Shown here: one piece after another, positions 11,310-23,590 of the stretch
Numbering within the stretch: the stretch's first letter is position 1
How the letters are laid out: each line of letters opens with the position of its first letter
Assembly (NCBI RefSeq): GCF_011075055.1
Contig: NC_058149.1
Location: 13,646,449 to 13,710,448 of the forward strand
Direction of reading: 5' to 3'
DNA: 64,000 nucleotides
Source: Mangifera indica
Taxonomy: Eukaryota > Streptophyta > Magnoliopsida > Sapindales > Anacardiaceae
Notes under the pieces: generated by a model
Told to the model about the DNA's origin: nothing
Database searches by the model: none
What the model saw: only the letters and a program-made list of their open reading frames with translations
Made by a program: the position numbers and the translations under genes

Positions 11310-14300
11310 TTCTGATGATAATGGCTCAACAAACCAAAACAAACCAAAACAATGTCACTCCTGACCAAGTGAAGCCAATGTTGTATGATTTTCTGGGCAT
11401 GAAATCCGCTGATTCTTCTCCTGTCGTTTTGCCTCCAAAACCCGCCGTTTCACTGCCATCTCCTTCCCCCTCTGTTTCCTTTGGCGCTTCTTCTAGTGTT
11501 CCTGGTCCCCGTGGGCCCATCTCTTCTACCTCTGATCTCGCCTCTGGTCAGTCCCTTTTTTTCTCACACCCACACTCTCTCTCTATATATATGCATGTGT
11601 GTGCTGCATATATATGTGTGTGTGTATGTGTGTTAAGTCTGGTTTTGATCTCTGTTTATTGAATTAAAACTTTGTCTTTTGATCTCTAGTTCACTGTTTG
11701 TGTTTGTGATGTATTGGGTAGCTTTGATTTCCATTTAAGATGTAAAAATCTGTTTACTCTGTTTGTAGGGGATTAGTTTTAAGTAGGTCAGTGATGGGGT
11801 TGTTGGCTTTTAGTTGGTCTCGTATTTTTTCTTGGTTGCATAAAAAGTTTCCTTTAAGGTTTCACCTAGTGGGCACGACGAATTTCACTGAAAGGTTTTC
11901 GCTCTTTGGTGGGCTAAGTTTTAATCATATTTCTTTGTCCATTTTCTCAAGTAATTCGCTAGTGTTTTGTCTCTTGTTTCGCTATAAACAAGGTTGCTTT
12001 AGAATGTAGAGTTTCGTGTTTTCATTTGCTTAGTATTATTACTTCTAGGGAAATTCAGAAGTAGATGTAACTATTTACGTCATTGAGCAATTCCTTATTA
12101 AAGTATCTCGTTGCTGTATAGCTCCTCAAGATGTACTCTTTATTTAATTATATCCATCCACTTTTTCTTTTTACTGGGTTTAAGCTAGCTGCGTCAAGAA
12201 GTGGACAGTACCGATGTTAAAGTTTACCTCTTGTAATTGCATTGCTAAAATAGAAGTACGCTTTTGAATTGTTTGTGTTTATATTTTGTTGTTTTGGACT
12301 AGATGTGAAACTCTAAGTTTGATTCATTCTCTCATCAATTTAGTAGAAAGACAGGCTGGAAATCATCTTGAGGGGGTTCCATTTTATGGTACAAGGAGTG
12401 ACATTTCTGGACCTGAGATAAGCAACAGATTAGTGGGAAGTAAGAGAAGTAACTCAGAATCAGCTTTCATGGGTCATGAATACTCTGAGGGACTGCATTT
12501 GATGAAGGTATGTGTTGGCATTATATAATGTTCATCTTCTTTTTTTTGTATGCAAGTTAAGAACCCACATTTTTGGCACTAGTTATTATTTCACTGCTGA
12601 TTTTTTTTTTTTTTTGGTCCAGCTACTCAGAAATGGGGCAGGGGGAGAGAAACCAAGAAGGTCCAATGATGATGAGGTCCTCTGTGGTATGCAGCAATTG
12701 AGGCCAACTTCAGCATCTCTTATATTACAGCCTTCAGCTAACAGTAGAATGGATCCCAATGTTTCTAGATGGGAGCGAACTATTCCTATTAATACTGGCT
12801 CTGCTGCACAGTATCATCCACGTGGGGGTCAGTTGGTGCCCTTTATGCATCAAGTAGTGCCAAACAGGTTCAAGGATGCCAATGCAGGTCCTTTAATCAT
12901 ATCTCAATCAGCTGCTGATGAAGGATCTAGAACTGGGATTAAAGGTCCTGACATTTTGAGTTCTGTCAATGTCTCTGGTGGTGTGTCTGAAAAGAACTCA
13001 TCCTCACTTCTGCAAGGTGGAACCAGGCCAAAGTCTGGGTCACTTTTTTCAGAGCCAGAATCTTCTACTCCTCCAAGGTGAATACTATGTTTCGGCATAT
13101 TCTGTTCTGTTTATCGTTTTTAATTATTTTGTGTTGAAATGAGCACTTGATGCTGAACATTGTGAATGTGGTACAGTCGACAGGGATTAGTATCTGCTAG
13201 CCGGCAAATGACTATATTCTATGGAGGTCAAGCTCATGTTTTCGATGATGTCCATCCAAATAAGGTTTGTGTTCCAGTTGTTTGAAAATACTATTCACAT
13301 TTCTGTTCCTTCTATGTTGAGGGACTTCTGGTGCATTCTGAACAAAGATCTATATGGTTCACATGAGAAAATTATATGACAGATGATTACATAATTATTA
13401 TCAGCTTGTCTGACCTGTTGGAGTTTCCTATGATTATATGTAGAATTGCAAAGTTTTAGTTTTTTATCAAAAGAAAAATCTTTGGAATTGCACAAGCAAT
13501 GTACTATAAACGTCTTTTGCTCCAAATTGTATGAACAATCATGGTTTGGCTTTGAGATTGTTTCTACTTGTAAGCTTAATAATTTCTGTGAAGCCTGCAA
13601 TGCACCTTTAAATGGCCCAAAACAGTGCTTGCACCAGTGACCATGCGCATATTCAAAATTTGGCTATTTGATTGGAAACCCACTTTTGAATACTGTTTAG
13701 TTAGTAAAAAGGTTTAATTCTATTGTTTTAGGTTAAATAATGAATGAGCAATGTAGAATATCGAACCCTATAGTATAAAGAGAAGTTATGTTGTGAAGTA
13801 GCCCTTTGGGGACAGTTTTTATTTTGCTATGTCGATTCCATCATTAAGGAGTTAGTTTCTATTCTATTTTGTATTAAATATTTTATTTTTTATTTTTATT
13901 GTCATGTAGTTCTATCAAATTTTAAAGGTTTTAAAATTCTTTACACTTGATACCATCATGAGCTTATTGTTGCAGGTCATGCATTAAGCGACCTCATACT
14001 TTCTTAGGTCAATTGCAGGATCTCAATCACGTCCTCCTTAGTTAAGTCATCACTTATATTTTCTTAGGCATGGTTGTTGCTTAGAAGTCATCAGTTCATG
14101 TCTGGCTATATGAGCCATTGGGTTTTCCCTCCTAAAGCTTAGTACCTTCAACTTAGTCTGAGAAATGTGAAATTTCCTTGGTGATGCCATGTAGCTGTAT
14201 TACTGCCTTGAGGTCCTCAGGATGACCTTGATTTAGTTTCTGGGATGACATGCTTTAGAAAGCTTTTAACTATAAAAATTGCCTAATTTGATGCCAATCA

Positions 14301-16074
14301 TTACAGTTAGTGTCTTTTCGTAATGGAAACTGTAGAATGCTACTGGATAGGAAATTGACATGTTGCTAACATCCTCAAGTTATTATGATTATTATTTGTT
14401 ATACTTGCAGCCCTTCCCCTTACACAATCACAAATTCCCTTTCAAGGTTGTTTGAGGGAGAGTTGATCCACAGATCTCTTACTTTGTTGCCAGAGATGTG
14501 ACTACCTAGGCTGTCCTCTTGTGGCTATCCATGTGTTAATGCACTCATGATGTGTACATTACAATTTTATAATTTACAGCGAGGAGGCATAGAAGATAGA
14601 AATGTAAGCAATTTAATAGGTGTAAAATATTTTTGGCAGTGATAATGGTACTTCTGCCATGCAATATAGACAGACAAGCACCATTCTTAAGGCTTTATGG
14701 ACTGGCCTTCTTCACATTTCACTAAAGAGCTTTCCAAATTTCAACAAAGCATAAAACAGGTTTTTTGTCTGATTAGCTGATTCTGATCAAACCAAGAATA
14801 GAAGGTCAGTTTCCCAATCAGTAGGTTGAGCTTATAGTAGTTTATTCCCAATGAATGCCGTTGAATAAATAATTACAAATGCAGTTTAAAATATGTTCCA
14901 TGCAACAATTCATGTCATTGTTTATGTGACTTATTGGGTTGCTCTTCTCTTTTATCTTTTGGTGTCTAGCAATGTGCATGACCAGCCAACTTTTATGACT
15001 TTACTGTCAGCATGCAAATATAAAGTGAGTGGGTTTGCATAAAATTTTCTCCTACTACGACCGGGAATTGATTATGTGTAGCTATATACAAGGTATTTTT
15101 TTGGTAAATAGCTATATACAAGTTGCTCCTGAGTTACTTGTGGAGAAAAGTACTTTTTGTGTCTGTTCGTCTTTCACTTTCAAAAAGTTAATACATAAAA
15201 TAATAAATTGAAGAAAAGTCCATATGTTGGCTTTTACCATCCTGAAATTGCTGGCTTAGTTTCTGGGATGAGGAAGTCTTTTCTTCACTTAAATAGGAGA
15301 GGTTTCTCAATTTTCACAATATGTACTCGAAAGGGTGAAGTTAGAATTGCTCAAGGTGTTGACGGTAGTTGTCTAGAGTCTCAATTTCCTCAATTCAATA
15401 ATTAGTTATGTTCCATAGCACTACTCGGTGGCTTACTATTTCCTGTACATGGTCAAAACGAAAAGAAGGTTTCTGAAGCAACTTAAGACCATCATTTTTT
15501 CATGCTAGACGGGCATTTTCAGAGGTTTGTTTAATTACGTAGTTTGCCACATTCTTGCTATATCCATGAGAAGGATTTCTTTCCCCTCTGATGTTGATAC
15601 ACAGTTGTTGTCTTTGTATTTTGTTCTTGTTATTTGACAATAAAATGATTATTTACATTGCAAGAGATGACTGCCTGGTTGCTGCCTGATTACTTTCAGG
15701 CAGATGTTATAATGGCCTTAGCCGGATCAAATGGAGGGTCGTGGTCAACAACCTACTCACCGAAATCTACTGCAAGGCCTGTTGGTGAAAATCTCTTGCC
15801 CGGTGGAGATCCTGAAGCACCGATTTCTGGCAACATGGCATTACCACAAGAACTTCGCGGGAGGTTATCTGTCACAGGTAACACTAGTCATGGAAGTGGC
15901 TCAGGTGACCGAATTTTGACACCCCCAGGTGATCCTTCATTGTTTTAATATGTAGTTTATACAGTTTATTCAATTTCATAAGCAGTTACGGTCATTCATC
16001 GATGAAATGTAGGTTTTACAAGAAATCTGGTTCAAGCAGCAGAGCCTAGTACCGAAGAGAAAAGAGATAAATAA
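11300..16074 (+). CDS. TIFY8: TIFY8 protein (TIFY motif, no Jas motif)
   Basis: Six exons: 11300-11546, 12344-12507, 12623-13077, 13177-13264, 15700-15928, 16013-16074. Phases 1,0,2,0,1 close to give 414 residues. The TIFY motif TIFYGG is at about residues 301-306, followed by QAHVFDDVHPNKADVIM across the 2.4-kb fourth intron and an ALAGSNGGSWS block. N-terminal exons are Ser/Pro/Gly-rich and probably disordered (a conserved ERQAGNHLEGVPFYG block is encoded in exon 2). No Jas motif or CCT domain follows the TIFY motif; the C-terminal exon adds only 20 residues. By family, TIFY domains bind NINJA and mediate dimerisation, and TIFY8 represses transcription through NINJA-TOPLESS-type complexes without binding COI1. 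Exon 2 has a tandem TAGTAG acceptor (12341-12346). The first ATG is overlapped by an uORF, so translation may start at 11321 (MAQQTK). Confidence 0.9.
13265..15699 (+). other. Long fourth intron of TIFY8
   Basis: 2435 bp between the exon carrying the TIFY motif and the next. GTTTGTG donor, TACTTTCAG acceptor. Open frames inside (for example 15029-15405) have no family signature. No bounded transposon was recognised. A 14-base word (AGCTATATACAAG) is repeated near 15080 and 15110. Confidence 0.6.
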
Positions 16075-17419
16075 TTAATGTTACAGGGAGTAGTAGGAAG
16101 TGTAATGCTAAAAAAGACATCCCTCTGTATTGTGGTTTATGCTTCAAAATTTCTGTTATATTAGTGAGTTTTTTGACGGTAAAGAGAAGGGAGGTTTATT
16201 CCATTCCATCTGGTTTATAGACCCAATTAAGCTGCCATCAATTCAGCATCAGACACAGAATATTTTCAGGCTCTCACTGGCAGAGCGCTGTGACATATGA
16301 AAATTAGAGGAGTACGACATGTCGTAGCTGAAAATTGGAATAGAACGACATTAATTCATAATTTGTTTCAAACTTTTAATTCCAGAGGCATATGTGGACA
16401 TTGTTCTATTATCTATCAAAGCATCACTTCTATGATATAACTATCTCATAAAAGCAGAACAAAATATAATTTAGAAAAGTTTATCTTACAAAACAATACA
16501 TATTATACAATGCAATCTGATGCAGTGAAACAGGATACGAATTTTAAAATATATTAAAAATTAATACGATATAATGAATATATTACATGATATTATATAT
16601 ATTATTAATATAAATATTTTTTATGGATGTTATGACGTCAAAGGTGTATCTAAAAATTTTTAGAATTTTAAAGGAGATTTATACTATATTATATGATAAT
16701 AATATGATAATTAGAATTTATCTATAATTGTATTATTATTATTATTATTATTATGATAAATAAATATATTATATGTTACGTGATATTTAATATAGGTTAT
16801 TAAGTTTTCGATAAATAATAAAATATATAATTCAATTATTAATATTAATAATTGATATATCATCGTAATGAAATTCAATCAAATGGCATTTCATTGATAA
16901 TATGTAAATGTGTGCTTGTTATGATCCGTATAATTTTACTCCTAATTGGAATTATAAAATTGTGATTTTATTCTTTTTAAATTCTCTAAATAATTAAAGG
17001 GAATTCAAACGGCACCTACATTTTTTTAAATAAAAAAATTAAATTAATTTTTATTTTTGAGGTTTATTTATTTTATTTTAATGTTTTCATTTTTTTTTTG
17101 AGGGTTTCATCATTTAAAGATCAAAGTTGGTATTTCTTAGCACGAAAATCTAACGGGGTGGAAAATGTACTTTTGAATAACTTGGGATCTAAAAAATTGG
17201 AAAGTCGAGGGGCTCAGCCGCTTAGCATACCCTATTCACCTGCGAATTTTTTCTGAGAAATTTAAAACGAAAAGTATTAAATCTTGTACTATATCATCCT
17301 GCAGAAATCTGAGTCTCGCGGCTAGTCTTCCATTTCCTTCCACCGGGGTGCCATTTCCGTCAATTAACAGCCGATTGGCACCGCCGAACCTCGTTTTCCT
17401 GCGCATGTTTCACCTCACT
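16075..17419. other. Intergenic; A+T-rich repeat and 5' leader of the second PPR gene
   Basis: 16075-16520 is TIFY8 3' flank. About 16540-16890 is A+T-rich repeat material with ATATATTACATGATAT-like inverted words and an (ATT)n run at 16733-16755; similar material is at 46640-47000. From about 17280 the base composition becomes more even, which fits the transcribed leader of the PPR gene. No additional coding exon was seen. Confidence 0.45.
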
Positions 17420-17580
17420 GTAAGTTCAATTTGTTGTTTTGATTCTAGATATTAAAAATGGCGAAAAAGAAACAGTTGTATAATTGTATTAATTGAACCC
17501 TTGCATTTGATGAATTTTTTTCAAATCACAAAAACGTTATTGGTATGTTTTCTGATGTATGTTACCGTACGGTTTTGCAG
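17420..17580 (+). other. Probable 5'-UTR intron of the second PPR gene
   Basis: Donor CTCACT|GTAAGTTC and acceptor GGTTTTGCAG|GTTTTG frame 161 bp ending 42 bp before the start codon. Both sites are near consensus. The reading frame is not affected. Confidence 0.6.
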
Positions 17581-17622
17581 GTTTTGCTGTTGTGTTTTTA
17601 TGGTGACTGGGTGTTGTGAATA

Positions 17623-19008
17623 ATGGTTTGTTCTCTATCAGGTAGATTATCAACTAAGTTGTTAAACATATCAATTGTTTCTTTCTGCAAAGCGAAGAAA
17701 TTGGCGAAAGCTGAAGGGATTTTAGTTGACGGTATAAGATTGGGAATACTCCCTGATGTTGTAACTTATAACACGTTGATTGATGCTTATTGTCACTTTG
17801 TTAGTGTAGATGCAGCTTATTCTATTCTTAACCGAATGAGGGACGCAGGAATTAGCCCTGATGTTATTACTTATAACTCTTTGATTGCTGGTGCGGCCAG
17901 GAAGTGCCTATTATCCCGTTCATTGGATCTGTTTGATGAAATGCTTCGAATGGGTATACCTCCTGATGCATGGAGTTACAACTCATTGATGCATTGCTTC
18001 TTTAAATTAGGTAAACCAGAGGAAGCCAATAGGATGTTTCGAGATATTTTACTCAGTGATTTGGCTCCCAGTGCAGCTACATTTAACATCATGATTAATG
18101 GACTTTGCAAGAATGGCTATACAAATAATGCCATGATGTTATTTAGGAATTTACAGAGGCATGGATTTGTTCCTCAGATAATTACTTATAATATTCTTAT
18201 AAATGGGCTTTGCAAGGCGGGGCGATTGAAGGAAGCAAGGAGGATTCTGAAGGAGCTTGGGGAATCAGGTCATTTTCCAAATGCTATAACGTACTCTACA
18301 GTTATGAAATGCTGCTTTCGATCGAAGAATTTTGATCAAGGTTTTGAGATATTGTCAGAAATGAAGAGTAAAGGATTTACATTCGACGGATTTGGTTACT
18401 GTACAGTGATTGCTGCATTACTTAAGTCAGGTAGGATAGAAACAGCAACTGAGTGTATGAAGGAGATGGTTAGCAATGGTATTCAGCTTGATATTGTTTC
18501 TTATAACACCCTAATTAATTTATATTGTAAAGAAGGTAACTTAGAAGCTGCCTATATGTTACTGGATGAGATGGAGAGAAGAGGTTTGGATTGTGACAGT
18601 TATACCCACACTATTATGATTGATGGGTTGTGTAAGGCACGCAATATCAAGGGTGCCCAGCAACATTTAGCTTACATGAATACGATGGGCTTTGATTCTA
18701 ACTTGGTGGCCTACAACTGTGTGGTTGATGGATTGTTCAAAGTTGGTCAGATTGATAATGCAGTGAAAATGTTTGAATCGATGGAGATAAAGGATTCATT
18801 TACTTACACTTCAGTGGTGTACAACCTTTGCAAGGCTGGTCGGTTTCATAGTGCATCCAAGCTATTATTAATTTGTTTGAGAAGTGGCATGAAAATTCTG
18901 AAGTCTGCTCAACGAGCTGTCCTTGATGGTCTTCGTTATTTTGGATATACAGCAGAGGCTAAGAAGCTTCGGTCCAAAATTCATAAGGCCCGAAGACTAC
19001 ACCATTGA
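17623..19008 (+). CDS. P-class pentatricopeptide repeat protein, At5g46680-like
   Basis: Single 461-codon exon. It is built almost wholly of P-type PPR hairpins, about twelve, each with ends such as PDVVTYNTLIDAYC, PDVITYNSLIAGAAR and PQIITYNILINGLCKAG. The start block GRLSTKLLNISIVSFCKAKK and the end block YTSVVYNLCKAGRFHSASKL match my memory of the short Arabidopsis protein At5g46680 (about 470 residues), so the length is normal for that family. No E/DYW domain is present. Unlike most PPR proteins there is little room for a cleavable presequence before the first repeat, so the organelle cannot be called. Expected role is sequence-specific binding of organellar RNA; the target is unknown. 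It is preceded by a probable 5'-UTR intron. Confidence 0.88.
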   Translation: MVCSLSGRLSTKLLNISIVSFCKAKKLAKAEGILVDGIRLGILPDVVTYNTLIDAYCHFVSVDAAYSILNRMRDAGISPDVITYNSLIAGAARKCLLSRSLDLFDEMLRMGIPPDAWSYNSLMHCFFKLGKPEEANRMFRDILLSDLAPSAATFNIMINGLCKNGYTNNAMMLFRNLQRHGFVPQIITYNILINGLCKAGRLKEARRILKELGESGHFPNAITYSTVMKCCFRSKNFDQGFEILSEMKSKGFTFDGFGYCTVIAALLKSGRIETATECMKEMVSNGIQLDIVSYNTLINLYCKEGNLEAAYMLLDEMERRGLDCDSYTHTIMIDGLCKARNIKGAQQHLAYMNTMGFDSNLVAYNCVVDGLFKVGQIDNAVKMFESMEIKDSFTYTSVVYNLCKAGRFHSASKLLLICLRSGMKILKSAQRAVLDGLRYFGYTAEAKKLRSKIHKARRLHH

Positions 19009-20320
19009 GTTGGATATGATTTTTACATCACATTATGGAAGTTGGTTTTTTCTTCCAAGGTTGATCTATACAAAGATCCAACACCATGTACATCTGCTCT
19101 ATTGTTCTTTATTAACGTCTTTTGTTTGAGCCAAAAATGCTTACTGAATCAATATGCATCAGTTATGTAACAGTGGATGTTACTTTGCTCAGAAAGCTGT
19201 TTGTCTTACTTCCCAAAATTTGGACAATCTCCAAGAAATTGTATGGTAGGTAAACCATGAGTTATAGTTGCATCTATTGTTGATAAGTCTCAACTTGAAT
19301 TAATGTCGTTATGTATACATAACCGAAGATAGACTTCTTTTGAGTTCTCCAATTAAAAATAAATAAAATATTTGTAAAGGTTTCATATTAGTACATTTGT
19401 ATATATCTATTTCTTTAAGGCTTTTCTTCTTTAGTTCCAATGCAAAAAAAATTCAATGATAGTGTTGTCTCGATTCTGGCAGGTACATTGGTTAATATTA
19501 TTGTAAACCCTCTGTAAACAAACCTCAATTTATTTGACCACTACTGATGAGGAATTCTTTAGAGGTTCTATTTCTGGTGCGTGTATTGATTATTTTCTGA
19601 CCAGAGAAGCTTCCGAAAAAGTTCTATCTTTTTCGTCATATAATTTTTCCTTGAAAAACAAAATGCTTGGCAGAGCTGTACATGCTTTATAATATGTGAT
19701 TCTCTGAAGATTATATGGTATATTCATCAATATGATTGAATATCTGTTGATCATAGGCCATTTACCTTTGCACCAGCTGCAAGCTTTAGGGGTAGCTGCT
19801 ATGGGAAGTAACTTCCACGTGTGAGGTTGTTTGCAATTTCAGTTATTAAATATCCATTTTCTTGAGATATCCTTTAATCTCTAAGAAATTACATGCCTTC
19901 ATGGTATTTCTTAGCAATGCATGTGGAACATTAAATGGCTGATAGGAATATCTGTTTATAACCATGGATAATAATATACTAAAGAGTTTGTTGGCTAGTT
20001 TTCGAAAGGTTTGTTTAAGGAAGCTGCTTAGAAGTATTGAAGAGTGAACATGATAGGTCAGAGTAGTGAGAGTTAAGCCTGCCAAATTTGATTTCTTGCT
20101 GTTGAATTTCTGTATCATATATCTGATGAATTGATGTGGACTAACACAGATTTCTATAATGCTTTTTTATAAAATTGTGGTACAAAAGTAAGTTTCTTGA
20201 ATATCGATTGATGAGCGGAAGATTAGAGTTTTTGGAACTTACAAGAAATTTTATGTCCAGAGTCCAATTTAAGCTTCCTGGAAACATCTGTAACATTTTC
20301 TCTTTTTTTATGGATTGCAG
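19009..20320. other. 3' flank of the second PPR gene, no gene seen
   Basis: 1.3 kb without a convincing coding exon. A donor-like CAG|GTACATTGG at about 19480 could pair with the acceptor at 20320 to make a spliced 3' UTR, but this is speculative. Confidence 0.4.
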
Positions 20321-20489
20321 GGGGTTTTCCGGACTGTAAAGTTGTATGGAGAGCCAGAGATGCTAAGCAGGGATGATCTTGGTTCCAAAGATGGAAAATT
20401 GTATCAGTGGAAACTCAAATTTTACCCATATGATTCCAGAAATGCTACTTCTGTTGGTTGATTATAGGCAAGGAATGTTCAATCTAACT
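20321..20489 (+). other. Orphan exon-like segment, possible coding remnant
   Basis: A strong acceptor (TTTATGGATTGCAG) ends at 20320 and a strong donor (CTAACT|GTAAGTGC) follows 20489. The first 47 codons stay open (GVFRTVKLYGEPEMLSRDDL, then GSKDGKLYQWKLKFYPYDSR and NATSVG) before TGA at 20459-20461. Composition is charged and aromatic, more like protein than the surrounding A+T-rich sequence, but I do not recognise the family. It could be an internal 3'-UTR exon of the PPR gene, the end of an unrecognised small gene, or a gene fragment. Confidence 0.35.
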
Positions 20490-20686
20490 GTAAGTGCTAT
20501 CATCGTGAAAGTTTAATCAGATAATAACTTATCACTCTAATGCAGCTATTGAATGCCATGACAACAATTTGATTATTGAACTTGGGTGACTTACCTTTAC
20601 TTGTTTGTTTCATCTATTTATTTATTTAATTCAAAACCGAGGATTGTGACATGAACAATGCTGATTTGGGTTACAGTGAGTGAAAT

Positions 20687-21023
20687 TAGCATCATGCATT
20701 ACATATTGTTCTTAACTTAACAATAATTCTAAACACCAGGTCAGGTGGGTAGTTATCACTTGTTTTTACATGACTCATAATATGAATTTGACTCAGATTT
20801 AAAAACAAGTGACAAGTCATAGAATAGGACAAATTGGTATGACTGGTGAGTTTTGGTTCGTATGTGAAGAATATATTTTATATATTGATTGTTTGTCAAT
20901 TATAATGACAAGAGAAGTGAGAGCTGTTATTAGGTATTTATTTATGTAAGTCTAGCATCATGCATTACATATTGTTGTTGACTCGTATAATAATTATAAA
21001 CACCAGGTCAGGTGGGCAGTTAT
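20687..21023. repeat. Pair of 70-bp direct repeats around a small hairpin
   Basis: 20687-20756 and 20953-21023 share TAGCATCATGCATTACATAT at the left and CACCAGGTCAGGTGGG near the right, 266 bp apart. Between them, CACTTGTTTTTA (20757-20768) recurs inverted (TAAAAACAAGTG, about 20799-20810). It could be a degraded small terminal-repeat element. No primer-binding site or target duplication was seen. Confidence 0.5.
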
Positions 21024-23477
21024 AGGTCTTCATCATTTCCAAGCTTTATTTTTATACGAAGGATTAATCGTTAGACTGAAATTTACGTGGTCGTTTCTCA
21101 TGAGATTCTGGATTTAATACTTTCTTACTTGTTCAAAATTATTATTGTCTTCTTAACCATGCCTGTCCTGACTTATATATCTTAAGTAAATCGACCGTTG
21201 GACAGGAAATTAAAAAAATTATGATGATTAATTTACATATATGCATCATGAAAATGATAGTATAAATTATTTTATTCTATCGAGTGGACTTGTTATGATT
21301 CATGGATCAGAAAGCTTTTGACTTTTTTATTTGAGTAATATTATATGTATTTTGGTTGCATTCTAGCCAAAGTTGGTTTGTGTTTGGTTTGGTGTTCTAT
21401 TTGAACAAGTCAAACTCCAGCTAGCATTTTGAGTTGAATTGGCTCAAATCCAACTAGTTGTCAAAATAGTCACCAACTACAGTGACCTCATTGCCAGCTA
21501 GAGCTCAGGCTGAATTTTAGGATTCAAGTCAACTTTTGTTCAGGTTCAGTTATGCTTAAATCCACCCCTATATATGGTGACAAAAAGGGTACTCACTGAT
21601 ACTAACATTGACTTATGATAATGTAATTAAGTGATTTAATTGTTTATTTTATTTTTATTTCAAAATTATTTCATCACATAATGACATATTAACTATTAAT
21701 ACTTATTAATACCAATTTTGTTAATATATAAAATATTATTTCATATGATTACGGATGAATGATTAAAATTTCTTCATCTTGATCATAAGTTTCTAACACT
21801 AACAGCAGCATCATATTTCAAATTCTAAGAAGACAAAAGGGTAAGTTTGAGTAGTTAGCATAAACAAGTAAACAACTCCTTTGAATATGACAATTTGTTC
21901 AGAAATATTATGCATTCATAATTAATTAGTTGACCTTAGCTAGTCTCATTCTCTACTCACTATGAGCGGATTCCAACTTGAGCTAATTCGAACTCATTTG
22001 TCAATATGATTCGAATGAATTCGAAATGAGTCTGACTAAGATGAGTTCCAGTTCAAGTTTGAAAAGCTTGTGAGCCTAAAAAATTGGATTCGAATCAAGG
22101 GAAATTATATCGTTTTGATTAATTTTCTCAGTTACATTATAACCAAGTTCAGTTTAAGTTTGACTTGATATTGTAACCAAAATAGACTTGAATTCAAATT
22201 TAACTCTTTTTAAATTGAATTGAACTCGAATTGGTATAACAAGCGCTAGAGAAGCTTAAGTCTATGTTAGAGTTTGACTTTTTAAAACCAAATCAAACTC
22301 AAATGGATTCAAATTTAATTTCAATTTGGTATTCAACCCTAAGTTACTAACCACAATGTCTCTCTGGTAGATGTATAATTCATTTGGTCTTACAATTAGG
22401 TTTTTTTTTTGGAGTCCAGCAAGTGTGAAATTCAAGGTGGAATATATCCCCTGCATTAACTTGCAAAGCCGACAAAAACAGAAAAGGGTAGCTGTGGTTG
22501 GTCTTGTTTAGGCATTCTCACTGATGACTTGAACCAACTATAGATGCCGACTCTATTTTTAAGGTCTTTGCTGGCACGCCAGTTTGCTATTCCGTCGGCA
22601 GATCAAAGGCAGGTTTCATGAATTCATGCAAACACAAACCATCTGCTAATGAATGCATCTAGGTCGATTGCAGTTCATAAATTATAGGGGTGAAATCTGA
22701 AAGAAGAAATTAATCATAGATTTTGGGTTTGCTGAAAGTGAAGATGGGTGGGTAGGATTGGATTCGATTCTAGTCGAGCCCTAACAAGAACCAACTTAAG
22801 GTATGCTCCAATATAATAAAGTTAGTTTTAGATTGATTTGAACTCTAATATTTGAATTAGTTTAAACTTAACTTGTTCTATATAAAAACCAATATACTTT
22901 TAGTTCAAATTTGATTTATTCGAACCAAACTTGAATTCGAGATTGAGAGTCTAGATCAAACCCAACCATACGATTATATATACAATTTGTGTACATAAAA
23001 TGGTAATTATGGGCAGAAAGAATCATATATAATATAAAACTATATGCATACAGGTTTGATTACTTAATTAGCTACTTAAAAAATGTATCACTATATAATT
23101 GGATAATTTTGAATTAAAGATAAAATAATATCTAATTATATGATAATATATATTTTAAATATCTAATTAAATACTTAAAACTGAATATATATTATATTGC
23201 CACGTTGCAAATCCCAACTGGTTTAATTTATGTTCAAAATTTTCCTACGTGTATATGGACAGATTACGTCAAAAGCCACAGTGAAAAATAGGCCAAGATA
23301 CTGTTTGAGATGCCAGCAACTTTCCGCATAATTGTTCTGCCTTTTGTCTCATTGATGCCCATCCTCGCATCCTTCCAAATCCACAAACAGACATCACATA
23401 AGCTCAAAGCCTCCCTCACCCAACTGTATCATCTTAACCTAATTCCATTTCTTCATTATTTTAATCAACTTCTTCCC
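21024..23477. other. Upstream region of GA3ox, repeat-rich, no gene seen
   Basis: Contains GAATTCGAACTCG-type repeat debris at about 21400-21560, 21960-22330 and 22745-22970. The last is possibly a degraded hAT-like MITE, with TAGGATTGGATTCG and AACCCAACCATA ends. A MITE-C-like A+T segment lies at about 23020-23200. 22440-22740 has more even composition and could include distal regulatory sequence. No coding exon was recognised. Confidence 0.45.
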
Positions 23478-23510
<33 letters not shown>

Positions 23511-23517
23511 CACACAC
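23478..23517. repeat. (GT)n(TA)n(CA)n compound microsatellite in the GA3ox leader
   Basis: Twelve GT units, then TATATATATA, then CACACAC. It is self-complementary and can fold back, 74 bp upstream of the GA3ox start codon, so it probably lies in the 5' leader or core promoter. Confidence 0.8.
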
Positions 23518-23590
23518 AAAAGTACTTCTGCTACTCTTCGTCTACTTCATCATCATCAAGAAACCATAAGCCTAGTTAGTTATATGTGAC

